Positions 8,585 to 16,322 of a stretch of 64,000 nucleotides of DNA are shown piece by piece. The notes beneath the pieces were generated by a model. It worked only from the letters and a program-made list of their open reading frames with translations. It was not told the origin of the DNA and ran no database searches. The DNA is from CAXTSE01 sp964246985. Lineage in GTDB: Bacteria; Actinomycetota; Actinomycetes; Actinomycetales; Microbacteriaceae. Both the position numbers and the translations under genes were made by a program. Within the stretch, counting starts at the first letter, position 1. Each line of letters begins with the position of its first letter. The stretch is from positions 1-64,000 of the forward strand of contig CAXTSE010000011.1 of NCBI GenBank assembly GCA_964246985.1. The letters run 5' to 3'.

Positions 8585-10381
8585 TCAGGCCTTCCGATCG
8601 GACCGATCGGGAGCCTGGCCTTCGGCGTCTCCGGCTGCCGCGGAGTACTGGCTGACGGTCGCGACCGTCATCCGCGAGCGCCAGATCCGCGCGATCCCCA
8701 CCCGCGACGTGACGTCCCAGCGGCGCAGGATCTCGCCGATGTGCTTCTCGACCGTCTTCACGCTGAGGTCGAGGTCGGCGCCGATCTCGGCGTTGCCGAG
8801 ACCTCGCGCGATCCGCTCGGTCACCGCCTCCTGCCGGGGGGTGAGGGCTGCGGGCGCAGCGGAGGGCGGCGCCGGGAAGAGCTCCGCCACCCGCGCCGCG
8901 ACACCGAACCGCGACGCCGAGCCGAACGCCGCGAGAACGCGCGAGACGTGCGCGCGCACCGTGTGCTCCGACAGATGCAGGTCGTCGGCGATCTCGCGAT
9001 TCGACAGCCCCTCGGCGAGCATGAGCGCGATGTCCCGCTCGCGCAGCGACAGACCCTCCCAGTCGCTGCCCGCCGCAGGCCGCAGGCGACGTCCGGCCGC
9101 CCGGAGCTCCCGCGCGGCCGCCCGTCGTGCCGCGTGGTGGCCGGCCGACTCCGCAGCGTCGACGAGGGCCTCCAGTCGAACGCTCGCCTCCCCCGTCTGC
9201 GACGCTGCGATCCGGGCTCGGGCCGCCAGGATCTCGCCTTCGGCCGCCTCGACCACGCGACCCTGCGCTCGAGCGGACGCGACCGCGCGGTCCGCCCATG
9301 CGACCGCCGCCTCGGCGTCGCCGCGCAGCAGATCGACGCGACTGCGCACCCGCTGGGCCGTGGAGTCCGCCATCGGGCAGGCCAGCAGGGGCTCGACCGC
9401 CGTATACCAGGCTTCGGCGGCATCGAGATCGTGGTCCTGCGCGGCGACGGCAGCCATCAGCTCGATGGCGAGACCCCGGTCGATCACGGCGAAGGAGCTG
9501 AACCGCTCGTCGGATCCGGCCCGCAGGGCCAATCGCGCAGCGCGCCGGACATCGCCGACCGCCACCAGACCGAAGGCGGCGAGCAGGTAGCAGCCGCCCG
9601 AGAGGTGGTCGTCGGGAACCGGGCGAGCGAATTCGACGCGGTCGGCGAGCGCCCGCACCTCCGACCGCTCGGCGGCGTTGCCGCGCACGAGCGACTCGGT
9701 CGCCGCGAGGAGCACCTCGGTGATCGGCGGGGCGCCGGCAGCGCCGGGGTCGGCCGCGCGGTTGGCCCTGATCCGTGCCAGCTCGTCCACGGCCTCGCTG
9801 ATGCGCCCTCGGAACGCGAGCAGCCGGACGCGCATGATGCCCATGACCACGGCGTACGGATGCGCCACCCCGTCGCGGGCGAGGAACGTCGCGTCGTGCG
9901 GCCCCGCGGCCTCGAGGAGCGCGGCTCCGAGCTCGAGCCGGCCGCACGCGAGGGCCGCCTCCGCGAGCGCGTAGGCCGTGAAGCCCGCGATGTCGTCGTC
10001 TGGCTCGGACCTCCGGAGGTGCGCGAGAGACTCGCCGAGCGGGTCACCGTGGCGGCCGCCATCGGCCTGGCCTTCGTCGCTCGGCCAGCCAGCGAGTCCA
10101 CCCACCGCCGTGCCTCCGCCTGCGACCGCGAACCCCCAGGCCGCAGCGGCGAGCAGCGCACCATCCGGATCGGATGCCGCGGCGGTGCGAGCACGCACGG
10201 CGAGTCCCGCGGCCCCCTCGAAGTCCCGAGCCAGGAACGAGCAGACGGCCCCCAGTGCCTGCGACCACGCGTCGACGCGGCCGGCGAGGCGAGCCGCCGC
10301 GTCGCCCGCGCGTGCGCTCAGCACCAGATCGAGCGACTCGGCGAGGACCCCCGCGCGGTCGGGCGACACGGCCGCGGTCAT
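8585..10381 (-). CDS. LuxR-family regulator with tandem C-terminal HTH domains
   Basis: A 598-residue regulator. Residues 1 to about 440 are Ala-rich helical repeats that look TPR-like; no Walker A is seen, so it is not a classic MalT/LAL ATPase. Two LuxR-type HTH domains follow: about 444-503 (LSLRERDIALMLAEGLSNRE) and about 514-570 (LTPRQEAVTERIARGLGNAE). Each has its own recognition helix (LSEHTVRAHVSRVL and LSVKTVEKHIGEIL). One HTH per chain is the norm, so one polypeptide might contact two half-sites. The ATG at 10381 overlaps the mutM stop by four bases, so translation is probably coupled. Target genes are unknown; the small membrane proteins next door are possible. Confidence 0.75.
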   Translation of the reverse strand: MTAAVSPDRAGVLAESLDLVLSARAGDAAARLAGRVDAWSQALGAVCSFLARDFEGAAGLAVRARTAAASDPDGALLAAAAWGFAVAGGGTAVGGLAGWPSDEGQADGGRHGDPLGESLAHLRRSEPDDDIAGFTAYALAEAALACGRLELGAALLEAAGPHDATFLARDGVAHPYAVVMGIMRVRLLAFRGRISEAVDELARIRANRAADPGAAGAPPITEVLLAATESLVRGNAAERSEVRALADRVEFARPVPDDHLSGGCYLLAAFGLVAVGDVRRAARLALRAGSDERFSSFAVIDRGLAIELMAAVAAQDHDLDAAEAWYTAVEPLLACPMADSTAQRVRSRVDLLRGDAEAAVAWADRAVASARAQGRVVEAAEGEILAARARIAASQTGEASVRLEALVDAAESAGHHAARRAAARELRAAGRRLRPAAGSDWEGLSLRERDIALMLAEGLSNREIADDLHLSEHTVRAHVSRVLAAFGSASRFGVAARVAELFPAPPSAAPAALTPRQEAVTERIARGLGNAEIGADLDLSVKTVEKHIGEILRRWDVTSRVGIARIWRSRMTVATVSQYSAAAGDAEGQAPDRSDRKA

Positions 10382-11271
10382 GACGCGGCCCGCGCCGCAG
10401 CCCTCACCCGCTGGCAGTACGCGCAGAAGTGCGAGCCGCGGTTCATGAAGCTCTCGCGCACGATCGCGCGACCGCAGCGCGGGCAGGGCAGTCCGGTCTG
10501 CCCATAGGCGTTGAGCGAGTGCGAGAAGTACCCCGACGCACCGTTGACGTTGACGTACTGCGCATCGAAGCTGGTTCCGCCCTCGGCCAGCGCCCGTGCA
10601 AGCACCAGCCGCACCTCCGCGAGCAGGGTGACCGCCCGTGGACGGCTCAGGGTGCGGGTGGGCTGGTCGTAGTGCACGCGCGAGGCCCAGAGCGCCTCGT
10701 CGGCATAGATGTTGCCGATGCCGCTGATGAGCGTCTGGTCGAGCAGGGCGCGCTTGATCGTCGTGTCCTTCTTCGCCAGCGCAGCCAGGAAGCGCCGGTC
10801 GTCGAAAGCCGGGTCGAGCGGATCGCGCGCGATGTGAGCGACCTGGCTCGGTATCCGCTGGTCGGGTCGGTCGACCGTGGGCACCAGGTGGTCGAGAGCC
10901 ATCGAGCCGAAGATGCGCTGGTCGACGAAGTCGACCCGCAGCTCGCCGTGCACCGGGTGCGTCAGGTCGAGCACGATCCGCGTCAGCCGGTCCCGAGGTG
11001 CGTCGGGTGCGCGCAGCAGCACCTGTCCGCTCATGCCGAGGTGGACGACGACGGCCTCGAAGGGCCCGTCGGTCGGCACCCACAGGAACTTGCCGCGCCT
11101 CTGCGGCTCGGCGAGCACGGCCCCGGTCAGACGGGCGACGAAGTCTTCGGCCGGGCCGCCGTGCCGGCGCAGGGACCGCTCGTCGAGCACCTCGATGCGG
11201 GTGACGGTCGCGCCGGTCGCCGCGGGCGCGAGACCGGAGCGCACCACCTCGACCTCGGGAAGCTCGGGCAC
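10378..11271 (-). CDS. mutM: Formamidopyrimidine-DNA glycosylase (MutM/Fpg)
   Basis: A 297-residue bifunctional glycosylase/AP lyase that removes 8-oxoguanine and ring-opened purines. The N-terminal PELPEVE gives the catalytic Pro (after Met removal) and Glu; the lysine of the catalytic loop is in RRGKFLW. The C-terminal zinc finger is complete (CPRCG then CAYCQR), preceded by the helix-two-turn-helix ISGIGNIYADEALW. The start codon is GTG. It lies nine bases after rnc in the same direction, the usual actinobacterial order. Confidence 0.96.
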   Translation of the reverse strand: MPELPEVEVVRSGLAPAATGATVTRIEVLDERSLRRHGGPAEDFVARLTGAVLAEPQRRGKFLWVPTDGPFEAVVVHLGMSGQVLLRAPDAPRDRLTRIVLDLTHPVHGELRVDFVDQRIFGSMALDHLVPTVDRPDQRIPSQVAHIARDPLDPAFDDRRFLAALAKKDTTIKRALLDQTLISGIGNIYADEALWASRVHYDQPTRTLSRPRAVTLLAEVRLVLARALAEGGTSFDAQYVNVNGASGYFSHSLNAYGQTGLPCPRCGRAIVRESFMNRGSHFCAYCQRVRAAARAAS

Positions 11272-11280
11272 GGGCGTCGG

Positions 11281-12003
11281 TCAGCGCTTGGGTCGCTGGA
11301 GGATCGACCACGCCTCGAGGGCGGCGGCCATCTCGGCCTGCTTCTTGCTGGTGCCGTCCCCGCCCGCGATCGAGGGCCCGCCGTTCGCGAAGGCGACTGT
11401 CGCGTGGAATCGCTTGGAGTGATCCGGCCCGCTGTCCGTCACCGTGTACACGGGAAGGCCCCGACCGAGGCGGGTGGACAGCTCCTGCAGGCTGGTCTTG
11501 GGATCCATGGCTGCGCCGAAGCGGTCCGGATCGGCGAGCAGCGGTGCGATCAGGCGCAGCACGAGCGCGGTCGCCTCGTCCGGGCCGAGCGACAGGTAGG
11601 CCGCGCCGATGATCGCCTCGACGGCGTCGGCGAGGATCGACGACTTGGCGCGTCCGCCGGTGAGCAGCTCGCCGCGGCCGAGGAGCATGTGATCGCCGAG
11701 GCCGATCCCGACGGCGATCTCGGCGAGCGCGACGCTCGAGACGAGACTGGCCCGCCGTTTGGCGAGCTCGCCCTCGTCGAGGTCGGGGTTGTCGCGGTAG
11801 AGCATGACCGTGACGGCCTGCCCCAGGATGGAGTCCCCGAGGAACTCGAGCCGCTCGTTGTGGGCCACGCCGCCGTTCTCGTACGCGTACGAGCGGTGCG
11901 TCAACGCCAGCTGGAGCAGCGCGGGATCGATGTCGGCGCCGAGCGCGCGGCTGAGATCAGCGCGTGCGTCGGGTACGACCGTGTCGCCCGGAGGGCGAGA
12001 CAT
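11281..12003 (-). CDS. rnc: Ribonuclease III
   Basis: A 240-residue double-strand-specific endoribonuclease that processes rRNA and structured mRNAs. The catalytic signature is NERLEFLGDSILG, with the second metal-binding cluster at DAVEAIIGAAYLSLG. A C-terminal dsRNA-binding domain begins at DPKTSLQELS and ends with SKKQAEMAAALEAW. ATG at 12003 begins five bases after the rpmF stop, so the two are co-transcribed. The frame is open further upstream over rpmF; that part is not RNase III. Confidence 0.95.
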   Translation of the reverse strand: MSRPPGDTVVPDARADLSRALGADIDPALLQLALTHRSYAYENGGVAHNERLEFLGDSILGQAVTVMLYRDNPDLDEGELAKRRASLVSSVALAEIAVGIGLGDHMLLGRGELLTGGRAKSSILADAVEAIIGAAYLSLGPDEATALVLRLIAPLLADPDRFGAAMDPKTSLQELSTRLGRGLPVYTVTDSGPDHSKRFHATVAFANGGPSIAGGDGTSKKQAEMAAALEAWSILQRPKR

Positions 12004-12008
12004 TGCCG

Positions 12009-12212
12009 CTATACGTCCGCGACCTTGCGGCCCTTGTACTCCAGGTACAGGGGCGTGCCGGCGCTGTCCTCGACGACCTTCGCGCGGTGCGGGAGGCTGT
12101 AGACGGTCTTGCCGTTCTCGACGGTCTTGACGAGGGTCGGGACGATGCCCTTCCACTGCGAGCGGCGCGAGTGCGTGTTGGAGCGCGACTGCTTGCGCTT
12201 GGGAACGGCCAT
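12009..12212 (-). CDS. rpmF: 50S ribosomal protein L32
   Basis: A 67-residue L32 beginning MAVPKRKQSRSNTHSRRSQW, the conserved actinobacterial N-terminus that lies inside the large subunit near the peptidyl transferase region. It has no cysteine at all, so this is the zinc-independent C- form; zinc-binding forms have two CxxC pairs. It sits between yceD and rnc as in most bacteria. The start is the ATG at 12212; GAGAAGA lies a few bases upstream. Confidence 0.97.
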   Translation of the reverse strand: MAVPKRKQSRSNTHSRRSQWKGIVPTLVKTVENGKTVYSLPHRAKVVEDSAGTPLYLEYKGRKVADV

Positions 12213-12248
12213 GGTGGTTCTCTTCTCTGCCTGTGACGGGCTCTGTCT

Positions 12249-12268
12249 CGGCACGCTGCAGCGTGCCG
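12249..12268. promoter_or_regulatory. Perfect 20-base palindrome between yceD and rpmF
   Basis: CGGCACGCTGCAGCGTGCCG is its own reverse complement. In RNA it gives an eight-pair stem with a UGCA loop, between the yceD stop and the rpmF start. It may be an attenuator, a processing site for RNase III (encoded next door), or a protein-binding site. Confidence 0.5.
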
Positions 12269-12274
12269 GAGGTC

Positions 12275-12802
12275 TTAGTTTGCGGTGTCTTCTGCCGGGA
12301 AGTTCTCGAGCGCCGCCCAGCGGGGATCGATCACCTCGCGAGGCGTGCGATCGGGATGATCCGCCAGACGCTCCCCCGTCTCCGGGTCGAGGCCTGGGCA
12401 ATCCGGTCGGCAGACCGGCTGGAACGGCAGTGCGAGCACCACCGCATCCCGGACGACCGGTTCAAGATCCACGTGATCGTCTTGAACCTGGTAGTCGAAA
12501 GCTTCATCGAGAGAATACGCGAAAAGCTCCTGGAATTCGACCTCGATGGGGAGGCGCACCGGGTCGAGGCAGCGCACGCACTCGCCCACGGCCACCGTCT
12601 CGAGCTCGGCAGAGACCAGGATGCCGTCGTGCAGGCCCTCGAGCCGCACCCCGATCTGCACCTGGGCGCCCTCCTTGACCACGGCGAGCGCGGCGCCGAG
12701 CTGCTCGGGCGCGTCGAAGTCGAGCTCGCGCTCGCGCATCTCGCCCGGCCGGTGCATGATGTCGCGGACGTCGAGGTCGTAGGGGTTCTTCGGGGCAGGC
12801 AT
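12275..12802 (-). CDS. yceD: YceD family protein (DUF177)
   Basis: A 175-residue member of the DUF177/YceD family, which is nearly always encoded just upstream of rpmF and is linked to 23S rRNA accumulation and ribosome assembly. Visible conserved points are GECVRCLDPV and a second cysteine pair in CRPDCPG, a likely metal-binding arrangement. The ATG at 12802 is the most upstream reasonable start, with a TAGCAT box eight bases before it. It should be co-transcribed with rpmF and rnc. Confidence 0.9.
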   Translation of the reverse strand: MPAPKNPYDLDVRDIMHRPGEMRERELDFDAPEQLGAALAVVKEGAQVQIGVRLEGLHDGILVSAELETVAVGECVRCLDPVRLPIEVEFQELFAYSLDEAFDYQVQDDHVDLEPVVRDAVVLALPFQPVCRPDCPGLDPETGERLADHPDRTPREVIDPRWAALENFPAEDTAN

Positions 12803-12810
12803 AACGTCTC

Positions 12811-12816
12811 ATGCTA
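12811..12816 (-). promoter_or_regulatory. Candidate -10 box of yceD
   Basis: TAGCAT lies eight bases before the yceD ATG. The position predicts an mRNA with almost no leader. Confidence 0.4.
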
Positions 12817-12819
12817 CCC

Positions 12820-12837
12820 GCCGGGCGCGTTCCCGGC
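12820..12837 (-). terminator. Hairpin downstream of the aminotransferase
   Basis: GCCGGG (12820-12825) pairs with CCCGGC (12832-12837) around a six-base loop, nine bases past the aminotransferase stop. It marks the end of the catabolic operon just before the yceD promoter. Confidence 0.5.
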
Positions 12838-12845
12838 AGGCTCGG

Positions 12846-14165
12846 TCAGCGCAGGCTCTCGACCGCCGTGAAGGCCTCGTCGTAGATCGCGAGGGCTCGC
12901 TCGACCTCCTCGGCAGACACCGTGCACGGCGGGACGACGTGGATGCGGTTGTCCGCCGAGAACGGCAGCAGCCCGCGTGCCATCATCTCCGTCTTGAGCA
13001 GGCCGATGGTGGCCGCGGCGACGGGTTCGCGCGTCTCGGCGTCCTGCACGAGGTCGAGGGCCCAGAACACTCCCAGCCCGCGCACCTCTCCTATCATCGG
13101 ATGCGCATCCGCCAGGGCGGCGAGCCCCGGTGCGAGCACGTCCCGGCCGATCGCGGCGGCGTTGTCGACGATCCCCTCGTCCTCCATGGCATCGATCGCC
13201 GCCACGATGGAGGCCATCGCGAGCGGGTGGCCGGAGTAGGTGAGCCCGCCGGGGAACACCTCGTCCTCGAACGCGTTCGCGATCGACTCGGAGATGACGA
13301 CGCCGCCCGCCGGGACGTATCCCGAGTTCACGCCCTTGGCGAAGGTGATCAGGTCGGGCACGACGCCGTCGCCGTTCACGAGCTCGTTCTGCCAGGCGAA
13401 CCAGTCGCCCGTGCGGCCGAACCCGGACATGACCTCGTCGAGGATGAGGATGATGTCGTACCGGTCGCAGAGCGCCCGCACGCCGGCGAGGTAGCCGGGC
13501 GGCGGCACGAGCACCCCGGCGGTGCCGGGGATGCCCTCGAGGATGATCGCTGCGATGGAGGCGGCGCCCTCGGCCTGGATCATGCGCTCGAGGTGGTGCA
13601 GCGCGCGCGCGCACTCCTGCTCGGGCGACGTCGCCCAGAACTCGGAGCGGTAGAGGAACGGCCCGAAGAAGTGCACATGCCCGCGGGCGTACTCGTTGGG
13701 CACGCGGCGCCAGTCGCCGGTGGCGACCACCGCGGCTCCGGTGTTGCCGTGGTAGCTGCGGTAGGTGCTGAAGACCTTGTCGCGTCCGGTCACGAGGCGG
13801 GCCATGCGGATGGCGTTCTCGTTCGCATCCGCACCGCCGTTGGTGAAGAAGACCTTGCCGAACACGGGACCGGCCTTCGCGAGGATGCGCCTGGCCGCCT
13901 CGCCGCGGGCCAGGTTCGCGTGCGCGGGGGCGACGGTCGGCAGCAGGGCCGCCTGCTCCTGGATGGCGGCGACCACCTTGGGGTGGGCGTGCCCGATGTT
14001 GACGTTGACCAGCTGGCTGGAGAAGTCGAGGTAGCGGGTGCCGGCGTCGTCCCAGACCTCGGTGCCGGACGCCCCGGCGATCACGAAGGGCTTCAGCGCC
14101 CCCTGCGCGCTCCAGGAGTGGAAGACGTGGGCTCGGTCGAGCTCGTAGGCGAGCGATTCGCTCAT
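12846..14165 (-). CDS. Class III aminotransferase (PLP-dependent), putative beta-alanine or omega-amino acid transaminase
   Basis: A 439-residue fold-type I aminotransferase. The PLP lysine is K277 in TFAKGVNSGY and the pyridine-nitrogen aspartate is D243 in ILDEVMSGFGRTG; FTNGGADANENAIR (107-120) binds the cofactor phosphate. The last gene of a leftward catabolic operon, it would fit transamination of beta-alanine or beta-aminoisobutyrate to the semialdehyde, the step after dihydropyrimidinase and beta-ureidopropionase. That assignment rests on context; the family also includes taurine, putrescine and other omega-transaminases. The ATG start (MSESLAYELD) is preferred over an upstream in-frame extension that contains the dispersed repeat. 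Confidence 0.85.
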   Translation of the reverse strand: MSESLAYELDRAHVFHSWSAQGALKPFVIAGASGTEVWDDAGTRYLDFSSQLVNVNIGHAHPKVVAAIQEQAALLPTVAPAHANLARGEAARRILAKAGPVFGKVFFTNGGADANENAIRMARLVTGRDKVFSTYRSYHGNTGAAVVATGDWRRVPNEYARGHVHFFGPFLYRSEFWATSPEQECARALHHLERMIQAEGAASIAAIILEGIPGTAGVLVPPPGYLAGVRALCDRYDIILILDEVMSGFGRTGDWFAWQNELVNGDGVVPDLITFAKGVNSGYVPAGGVVISESIANAFEDEVFPGGLTYSGHPLAMASIVAAIDAMEDEGIVDNAAAIGRDVLAPGLAALADAHPMIGEVRGLGVFWALDLVQDAETREPVAAATIGLLKTEMMARGLLPFSADNRIHVVPPCTVSAEEVERALAIYDEAFTAVESLR

Positions 14166-14197
14166 GGTGCGTGTCCTTCGTGTCGGATCGGTTCGGG

Positions 14198-14241
14198 GGT
14201 CGAGCCTGTCGAGACCGGGTGTGGTCTCGACAGGCTCGACC
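14198..14241. repeat. Dispersed repeat in head-to-head copies forming a perfect 19-pair hairpin
   Basis: GGTCGAGCCTGTCGAGACC (14198-14216) and its exact reverse complement GGTCTCGACAGGCTCGACC (14223-14241) are separated by six bases. The element lies between the substrate-binding protein and the aminotransferase in the same operon. Related copies are at 39685, 45621 and 48314. The RNA hairpin would be very stable and could set differential expression within the operon. Confidence 0.75.
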
Positions 14242-14259
14242 GACGGTGGTGCCGTGGTG

Positions 14260-15429
14260 CTACTGGCCGCCCTCGGTGAGGGTGACCTCGATCGGCGTGT
14301 ACTCGCCGTCGACGACGACGCCCTCATCGGCGAGCTCGTCCAGCGCCTGCTGGATGTAGTCGTTGGAGTACGCCGAGTCGGCGGGCTCCGCGGTGATGAG
14401 GTTCAGACCGTCCTGGTTCTTGGCCGAGAGCGCGCCCGCGACCGTCTTGTCCCACGCCGCCTGGTCGACGAGACCGAAGTCGCCGCCCGCCCAGATCAGC
14501 TTGTTGACCTCGTTCATCTGCCAGAGCTGGTGCGTCGGGCCGACCGGGAAGGCGGCCTCCGCGTTCGCCGCGATGTCGTACACGGTCGACGCGGCCTCCT
14601 CGGGGTTGTCGCGAGCGTAGATCCAGCCCTTGGTGATGGCCTTGAGGAAGCGGACCGCGGCGTCGGCGTACGCCGGGTCGTCGGCGAGGCGGGCGGTGTC
14701 GGCCCAGATCGCGTCCTGGAGCATGGCTCCCTCCGTGTCCTCGTACGAGATGACGTCGAAGTCCTCGGGCTGGTACAGCTCGCCCGTCTCCGGGTTCACG
14801 ACCTCGAGGATCTGCGCCCACTCGTTGTACGTCATCGCCTGGGCGGCGTCGACGTCGCGGTCGAGCAGGGCGTTCATGCTGAAGTCCTGCGTGGTGATCG
14901 AGACCGTCGATGCGTCGAGGTCGTCGGCGGCCATCGCCGCGAAGATCTCCCACTCGTTGCCGAAGCCCCACGACCCGATCCGCTTGTCCTCGAAGTCGGC
15001 GACCGAGGTGAGGCCGTCACCCTTGTACGAGACCTGCAGCGTGCCGGACTTCTGGTAGACCTGCGCGATATCGGTCAGCTCGGCGCCGGTGGCCTCGAGC
15101 GTGCCGAGCACCTTCGGGACCCACGCGATCGCGAAGTCGACGTCGCCCGCCACGAGGGCGTCCTGCGGCACGATGTCGCCGCCCGAGGGGATGATGTCGA
15201 CGTTGTCGAAGCCCTCCTCCTCGAAATACCCCTGCTCCTGCGCGATGTAGTAGCCGGCGAACTGCGCCTGCGGCAGCCACTGGAGCTGCAGCGAGATGTC
15301 GGTGATCGGCTCGAAGTCGCCGTCGTCCGAGCCGGGGTCGGATGCGGGCGCCGAGCAGGCGGCCAGGGCCAGTGCCGCGGTGGCGGCGGCGGTGGCGAGG
15401 ACTCCGCGCCGGAGGATGCTGTGTCTCAT
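14260..15429 (-). CDS. ABC transporter substrate-binding lipoprotein, NMT1/THI5-like
   Basis: A 389-residue secreted lipoprotein. The signal peptide ends in the lipobox LALAAC with C25 lipidated. The mature part matches the NMT1/SsuA/THI5 family (DISLQLQWLPQAQFAGYY, then GYFEEEGF), whose members bind thiamine precursors, sulfonates, taurine or pyrimidines. It serves the two permeases and ATPase encoded just upstream in the operon. Because the operon encodes dihydropyrimidinase and a carbamoyl-amide hydrolase, a pyrimidine, hydantoin or ureido compound is the likely ligand. The frame is open far upstream, but the ATG at 15429 gives the signal peptide. Confidence 0.88.
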   Translation of the reverse strand: MRHSILRRGVLATAAATAALALAACSAPASDPGSDDGDFEPITDISLQLQWLPQAQFAGYYIAQEQGYFEEEGFDNVDIIPSGGDIVPQDALVAGDVDFAIAWVPKVLGTLEATGAELTDIAQVYQKSGTLQVSYKGDGLTSVADFEDKRIGSWGFGNEWEIFAAMAADDLDASTVSITTQDFSMNALLDRDVDAAQAMTYNEWAQILEVVNPETGELYQPEDFDVISYEDTEGAMLQDAIWADTARLADDPAYADAAVRFLKAITKGWIYARDNPEEAASTVYDIAANAEAAFPVGPTHQLWQMNEVNKLIWAGGDFGLVDQAAWDKTVAGALSAKNQDGLNLITAEPADSAYSNDYIQQALDELADEGVVVDGEYTPIEVTLTEGGQ

Positions 15430-15507
15430 GCTTGTCCTTGTCGTCGATGGTGCGGGATGTGGTGCCGGGGGTGGTGATGTGCGTGGTGCGGGGGTGGTGC
15501 TGAGGGT

Positions 15508-15522
15508 GCCGGTCAGACCGGC
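15508..15522 (-). terminator. Intercistronic hairpin over permease stop codon
   Basis: GCCGGT-CAG-ACCGGC forms a six-pair stem that contains the stop codon (15515-15513) of the downstream permease. The 83-base gap to the binding-protein gene makes partial termination or mRNA processing possible. Confidence 0.4.
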
Positions 15523-16322
15523 GGCCGCCTCGTCACGAGTCGCTCGAGCAGCGATGTGACCAGGAAGAAGGCGAGGCCGATGGCGATGCCGCCGGCGACG
15601 TAGGCCCAGGCGAGCGACGCCCGGCCGGATTTCGCGTAGGTCGCGATGGCGGTGCCGATGCCGTCGGCCGGACCGCCGAAGTACTCCGCGACGAGGGCCG
15701 AGATGACGGCGAGCGATGCGGCGAGGCGGAGCCCGGTCATCAGGTAGGGCAGCGCCGTGGGCAGGGTGAGCACGCGGAACGTCTGGAGGCCGGTGGCACC
15801 GGAGGCGCGCAGCAGGTCTCGATGCACGGGACGCGTCTGGCGCAGGCCGCGGAGGACGTTGACGAAGATGGGCACAAACGATGCGATCCCGGCGACCATG
15901 ACCCGGCCCACCTGACTGGATGCGCCGAACATGGTGTTGAGGATGGGCGTCACCGCGACGATCGGCACCACGGCGATCGCGGCGACGAGCGGTGTGAGCA
16001 TGCCGTCGACGGGCCGCCACGCGGCCGCCACCCCCGCGAGGGCGATCGCGACGAGTGATCCGGCGAGCAGGCCGAGCAGGGCGTTCGACCCGGTGATCAG
16101 CAGATCCTCGCCGATGATGCCGCCGTACTGGCCGACGTCCGACCCGATCGCGATCGGGCTCGGGAGGGCCCGCGGCGCGGCGTGCAGCACGTCGACGACG
16201 AGCAGCCAGAGCGCGACGATGACCACGCCGACCGCGACGGGGGCGCCGACGCGTGTCCACGCGGGCCCTTCGGGACGCGTCGCGCTGTGCGCGGCGCTCC
16301 TCAAGGAGCTCTTCGTGGTCAT
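15513..16322 (-). CDS. ABC transporter permease (SsuC/TauC-like)
   Basis: A 269-residue inner-membrane permease of the binding-protein-dependent family, with about six membrane segments starting at GAPVAVGVVIVALWLLVV. The EAA-like coupling loop, which docks on the ATPase, is in the segment LRASGATGLQTFRVLTLPTA. Its ATG overlaps the stop of the ATPase gene by four bases (16319-16322). With the other permease at 17107 it would form a heterodimeric channel for the NMT1-type substrate. Confidence 0.9.
   Translation of the reverse strand: MTTKSSLRSAAHSATRPEGPAWTRVGAPVAVGVVIVALWLLVVDVLHAAPRALPSPIAIGSDVGQYGGIIGEDLLITGSNALLGLLAGSLVAIALAGVAAAWRPVDGMLTPLVAAIAVVPIVAVTPILNTMFGASSQVGRVMVAGIASFVPIFVNVLRGLRQTRPVHRDLLRASGATGLQTFRVLTLPTALPYLMTGLRLAASLAVISALVAEYFGGPADGIGTAIATYAKSGRASLAWAYVAGGIAIGLAFFLVTSLLERLVTRRPPV

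Noticed and set aside
8585..11311. A single 908-residue protein joining LuxR and the mutM region
   Set aside because: The upstream 310 codons overlap mutM in another frame; the ATG at 10381 overlapping the mutM stop is the natural start.
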